Positions 40,121 to 42,735 of a stretch of DNA of 42,735 nucleotides are shown one piece after another. Made by a program: the position numbers and the translations under genes. The notes under the pieces are model-generated. The model did not search any database, was not told the origin of the DNA, and was given only the letters and a program-made list of their open reading frames with translations. The stretch's first letter is position 1, and each line of letters opens with the position of its first letter. Source of the stretch: Merismopedia glauca CCAP 1448/3 (GTDB lineage: Bacteria > Cyanobacteriota > Cyanobacteriia > Cyanobacteriales > CCAP-1448); NCBI RefSeq assembly GCF_003003775.1, contig NZ_PVWJ01000035.1, positions 1 to 42,735 on the forward strand. The letters are read 5' to 3'.

Positions 40121-40142
40121 ACACTAATGTAGTATGTAAGTG
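40109..40142. promoter_or_regulatory. 34-bp near-perfect palindrome overlapping the -10 box
   Basis: CACTTATATACTACACT and AATGTAGTATGTAAGTG are the two halves; 28 of 34 positions obey palindromic symmetry. It covers the -10 of the predicted promoter and ends 22 bases before the ATG at 40165, as an operator would. A stem-loop in the mRNA leader is the alternative. Confidence 0.5.
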
Positions 40143-40164
40143 GTTTAAGGTATAGGAAATTGAT

Positions 40165-40740
40165 ATGGCAAAGATTTACACCATTGGTAGTTTTGGTGTG
40201 GGAAGTGCGATCGCTAGTCTAGTAATTTTGAGTAGTAGTTTAGCTATATCAAATCAAGAAGCTATAGCCAAAGATTTGCGGGGTGTTGATAGTATTTACA
40301 CCAACTTAACCGGATCTCAATGTCGTCAAGTTAGCATCACAGAACCAAGTGGTAGTGTTAGCAGATGTGTGGGGTTTGGGAAGTACAAGCTTCTGGTTTT
40401 AGAAGACGATCTTCGAGTTTCAGTTAATGTAATTACTCCTACAGGAAAGACTTTTCCTTTAAATTATTGGCAGGTAATTACTAGCAATTTCTCAAGTTTG
40501 GGAAATAAGGCTGAGTGGCGGGTGAGTAAAAAACAGGGAAAAGTTAGCCCATTTGCTTTAATTATTCGGGTCAATGCCTATGAATTTCCCGAACAACCAG
40601 AGAAATTTAGATCCTATCTTGCAGTTGCTAAAATTACCGCCAATCAAATTTGTGTCATAGATAAAATTCCTCCCAGTGCTAATCAAAATCAACTTGCTCG
40701 TCAAGCAGCAGATAACTCTGGTAATAAACCCTGCATTTAA
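40165..40740 (+). CDS. Exported hypothetical protein
   Basis: A 191-residue protein with a signal peptide (GSFGVGSAIASLVILSSSLA core, cleavage near IAKD). The mature part is beta-rich and has two Cys in SQCRQVS and SRCVGFG, plus later Cys in NQICVI and the C-terminal NKPCI, so one or two disulfides are likely. It resembles small periplasmic proteins common in cyanobacteria but I cannot name a family. A palindromic site covers its promoter. The gene is followed by kptA after 57 bases on the same strand. Confidence 0.6.
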   Translation: MAKIYTIGSFGVGSAIASLVILSSSLAISNQEAIAKDLRGVDSIYTNLTGSQCRQVSITEPSGSVSRCVGFGKYKLLVLEDDLRVSVNVITPTGKTFPLNYWQVITSNFSSLGNKAEWRVSKKQGKVSPFALIIRVNAYEFPEQPEKFRSYLAVAKITANQICVIDKIPPSANQNQLARQAADNSGNKPCI

Positions 40741-40770
40741 ATCTATTATTCCTGATATCGATAAGCTGTA

Positions 40771-40791
40771 TTCCCTTCTTCCTTCTTCCTT
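40771..40791 (+). repeat. Pyrimidine tandem repeat before kptA
   Basis: TTCCCTTCTTCCTTCTTCCTT ends six bases before the kptA ATG, replacing a normal ribosome-binding site. Confidence 0.7.
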
Positions 40792-40797
40792 AATTAT

Positions 40798-41367
40798 ATG
40801 AGCGATCGCAAACTCACTAATATTAGTAAGTACCTCAGCAAACACTTGCGCCATTCGCCCGAACAAATTGGGTTACAGCTAGCACCAGGAGGTTGGGTAG
40901 AAGTAGATGAATTACTATCTGCAAGTCGAAAAAATGGATTTACTATTACTCGCATTCAACTTCAACAAGTAGTAGATCAAAATGACAAAAAACGTTTTTC
41001 TTTCGATCCTACAGGCAATCTAATTCGAGCCAATCAAGGACATACTACTGAAGTAGATTTACAACTACTTGCTGCTATTCCTCCCGATGTACTTTACCAC
41101 GGTACTAGTAATCAATCCGTACCTTCTATTTTACAAACCGGCTTATCTAAAATGTCTCGGCATCACGTACATCTTTCGGCTGATATACAAACAGCTAAAA
41201 ATGTCGGAAAAAGGCGCGGTCGTCCCGTAGTTTTCGCAGTCAATTCTAAGGCTATGCATCAAGATGAATACATTTTTTACCGTTCTGATAATGGAGTTTG
41301 GTTAGTAGATTTTGTCCCAGTTCAATATCTTCAGCAACTCGATACTTTTACTAATAAACCTCTTTAA
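40798..41367 (+). CDS. kptA: RNA 2'-phosphotransferase KptA/Tpt1
   Basis: A 189-residue member of the Tpt1/KptA family, which moves an internal 2'-phosphate of RNA to NAD+, releasing ADP-ribose 1'',2''-cyclic phosphate. The N-terminal winged-helix-like domain has NISKYLSKHLRHSPEQIGL with the conserved Arg-His pair, then NDKKRFSFD. The C-terminal ADP-ribosyltransferase-like domain has LYHGTSNQSVPSI, RHHVHLS and the final WLVDFVPVQYL. All core residues (R, H, R, R-type) appear present. Bacteria lack the 2'-phosphate splicing intermediate, so the substrate is unknown; other ideas are repair of damaged RNA ends or capping with ADP-ribose. The pyrimidine repeat precedes its start. Confidence 0.93.
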   Translation: MSDRKLTNISKYLSKHLRHSPEQIGLQLAPGGWVEVDELLSASRKNGFTITRIQLQQVVDQNDKKRFSFDPTGNLIRANQGHTTEVDLQLLAAIPPDVLYHGTSNQSVPSILQTGLSKMSRHHVHLSADIQTAKNVGKRRGRPVVFAVNSKAMHQDEYIFYRSDNGVWLVDFVPVQYLQQLDTFTNKPL

Positions 41368-41425
41368 TAAAACAGTTTAAAGAAGAGTATTACGCTGCTG
41401 TTCCAATGAAAATTACATATGTGCT
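41368..41425. other. Short gap between kptA and the AAA ATPase gene
   Basis: An AT-rich stretch ending in the pyrimidine array, with no terminator-like hairpin that I can see, so transcription from kptA may run on. Confidence 0.3.
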
Positions 41426-41461
41426 TTCCTTCTTCCCTCTTCCTTCTTCCTTCTTCCTTCT
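41426..41461 (+). repeat. Pyrimidine tandem repeat before the AAA ATPase gene
   Basis: TTTCCTTCTTCCCTCTTCCT and further CTTCCTT units, about 36 bases of nearly pure pyrimidine, end six bases before the ATG at 41468. It is the longest of the three start-adjacent arrays. Confidence 0.75.
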
Positions 41462-41467
41462 TTAATC

Positions 41468-42664
41468 ATGTCTTCTAATTCTTTTGGTGGTTCTGAACCA
41501 GTTAATTTACCCAATCGCGGCTTGCTAGGTTCTGGTTGGCGACCTTTAAATCGAGAAATTGATTGGGGTTATTTGTCTCATTTAGTATTTAATGATACTT
41601 GGGAAATTACGCAAAAAAGTTTTGCCTTTCTGAGTAATTTAGCTGATGCAGTTGGTCGTCATCAATATGCTTGGTGGGCAAATGTTTTCCATCTTTTCTC
41701 AGACGATACTCGTTATAATGTCGATACTTTTTGGAACTATATTACTCCTGAACCACCAACTCCAGACTATCGATATCCCGAAGTACTAAGTACTCAAACA
41801 CCAATCGTGCAAAATGTGAGTCGAGATAGTATTCCAATTGACTATGTTCTTAACAAACTTCAAGAAACTACTGTTAAAAACGTGTTAGCAATCTTAGGAA
41901 AACCAGATTTAATTATTCAGTATTATTGGGAGCGTTATTTTTACTTACCTATCGAAAAATTTAGTAGTTGGGAACGTGTAGAAACTTTAGGTACTGTGTA
42001 TGCTTATTGGTCTAAAGCTGATATCTGGTTAACCATAGAAATCTTCGATCGCAATCAAAAACAATATACTTTGACTGCCAAAGAATTAACTCCATTAATT
42101 AATAAAGCTACTTACAATTTAGCTGTGATTTTGAGTGGCTATAAAAGTCGGGTAGGACAAGTTCAAAGTCAATTTTCCTTGCGGGCTTTTCCTAGCAATA
42201 TCCAAAGCTTTAGCGACCTAGTTCAACAATCGATTCTCGACGAAAATCAATTGGCTGTCTTGGTTCATGGGGAACCAGGTACAGGAAAAACTGCCTGGAC
42301 TCAAGCAGTGGCTAAAGAAATTTTAATGCCTTTGGGATATGTAATTTTTATCCTCGATCATGATGCAGTTGAAAATTTTGTTCCACCTGCCTACATAGAA
42401 AGGATTTGTATCATCATTAATGAAGCGGATAATTTAGCCCAAGATCGTGCTAGTTTAGCTGCCCAAAGTAACAACAAAACTGAACACATTCTCAGTTTAT
42501 TAGACGGTACTCTTTACCAAAGCGTTATCGATGAATCCGACTTACAAAAGCAGCAAAAATTAGTTGTGCTAATGACTTGCAACACCACCGAAAGATTAGA
42601 TCCAGCCTTATTGCGTAAAGGTAGAATTGATTTAATCTCCGAATTCACCCACAAGTTTGTCTAA
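41468..42664 (+). CDS. AAA-family ATPase, unknown client
   Basis: A 398-residue protein. The N-terminal ~220 residues form an uncharacterised domain rich in Trp and Tyr (NREIDWGYLSHLVFNDTW; AWWANVFHLF). The C-terminal AAA module has Walker A GEPGTGKTAW near residue 268, a Walker B-like ERICIIINEADNLAQDR, the sensor-1 MTCNTTERLDPALL and the arginine segment RKGRIDLISEF. In Walker B the first acidic residue (usually Asp before Glu) is Asn; Rubisco activase has a similar Asn there, so it may still hydrolyse ATP. Function and partner unknown. It follows kptA by 100 bases on the same strand but has its own pyrimidine-rich leader. Confidence 0.8.
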   Translation: MSSNSFGGSEPVNLPNRGLLGSGWRPLNREIDWGYLSHLVFNDTWEITQKSFAFLSNLADAVGRHQYAWWANVFHLFSDDTRYNVDTFWNYITPEPPTPDYRYPEVLSTQTPIVQNVSRDSIPIDYVLNKLQETTVKNVLAILGKPDLIIQYYWERYFYLPIEKFSSWERVETLGTVYAYWSKADIWLTIEIFDRNQKQYTLTAKELTPLINKATYNLAVILSGYKSRVGQVQSQFSLRAFPSNIQSFSDLVQQSILDENQLAVLVHGEPGTGKTAWTQAVAKEILMPLGYVIFILDHDAVENFVPPAYIERICIIINEADNLAQDRASLAAQSNNKTEHILSLLDGTLYQSVIDESDLQKQQKLVVLMTCNTTERLDPALLRKGRIDLISEFTHKFV

Positions 42665-42735
42665 TAACCCAAGTTGTTAAGTAGGTAGGCAAAATTATTT
42701 GTATATTTACATGAGGTGGTCTATCTACTTCAGTT

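Noticed and set aside
1-42735. tRNA, rRNA or other structured RNA genes
   Set aside because: I found no tRNA-like arms, GTTCGANTC motifs in a plausible cloverleaf, or rRNA stretches by eye; a covariance-model scan could still find small RNAs.

Overview
The window is chromosomal DNA from a phycobilisome-type cyanobacterium. Evidence: an orange carotenoid protein gene, ycf23 (DUF561), the cyanobacterial DUF1830, DUF7219 and DUF502 families, very frequent HIP1 octamers (GCGATCGC), and typical cyanobacterial small repeats (heptamer arrays, pyrimidine-rich tandem repeats, hairpin repeats). I cannot name a genus. I saw no rRNA, tRNA, CRISPR array or intact transposase gene.

Layout. 1-3140: a B12-type radical SAM gene, a DUF1830 gene and a decayed stretch with a receiver-domain remnant. 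3141-9618: a NACHT NTPase (probable antiphage STAND protein), an orange carotenoid protein converging on it, a small PII-like protein and a FUSC-type membrane protein. 9761-13311: two redox/detoxification genes (an MDR reductase and a glutathionyl-hydroquinone reductase), a DUF7219 gene and a Crp/Fnr regulator, all on the minus strand. 13535-18512: an M20 amidohydrolase, a small conserved protein, a Tat-exported dimethylformamidase-like protein and a rhomboid protease with a long N-terminal extension. 18552-24917: a lasso-peptide-like RiPP locus. 25267-30507: ycf23, a DegT aminotransferase, pyruvate dehydrogenase E2, a secreted leucine-rich-repeat protein and a small exported protein. 30827-33892: DUF502-nusB-ftsY, all on the minus strand. 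34167-37657: cca, a Uma2 nuclease-like gene, a His-rich cation efflux transporter and a toxin-antitoxin pair. 37862-42664: an exported protein, murG, another exported protein, kptA and an AAA ATPase.

The most interesting system is the RiPP locus. An asparagine-synthetase-like macrocyclase (20078-21943) is followed by two tandem, almost identical precursor genes of 56 and 55 codons (22005-22175 and 22273-22440), both too short for normal gene calling. Next come a nucleotidyltransferase and an HprK-like kinase, and then, on the opposite strand, a PqqD-like leader-binding protein. A second nucleotidyltransferase gene diverges upstream. The leaders carry the lasso recognition pattern Y-x2-P-x-F-x3-G. 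The presumed cores (C-N/R-K-P-S-G-S-G-D-G-F-G-F-S-Q-I/L-P) contain only one acidic residue, do not follow a Thr at -2, and no transglutaminase-like leader peptidase (B2) is visible. Kinase plus nucleotidyltransferase suggests phosphorylation followed by a further group transfer, as in paeninodin- and pseudomycoidin-type lasso clusters.

Other points of note: the orange carotenoid protein has Gln where the usual Arg155 should be; a nine-C run lies in the rhomboid gene just before its catalytic serine; two near-perfect palindromes sit in promoter positions (13332-13359 and 40109-40142); and pyrimidine tandem repeats sit directly before three start codons.
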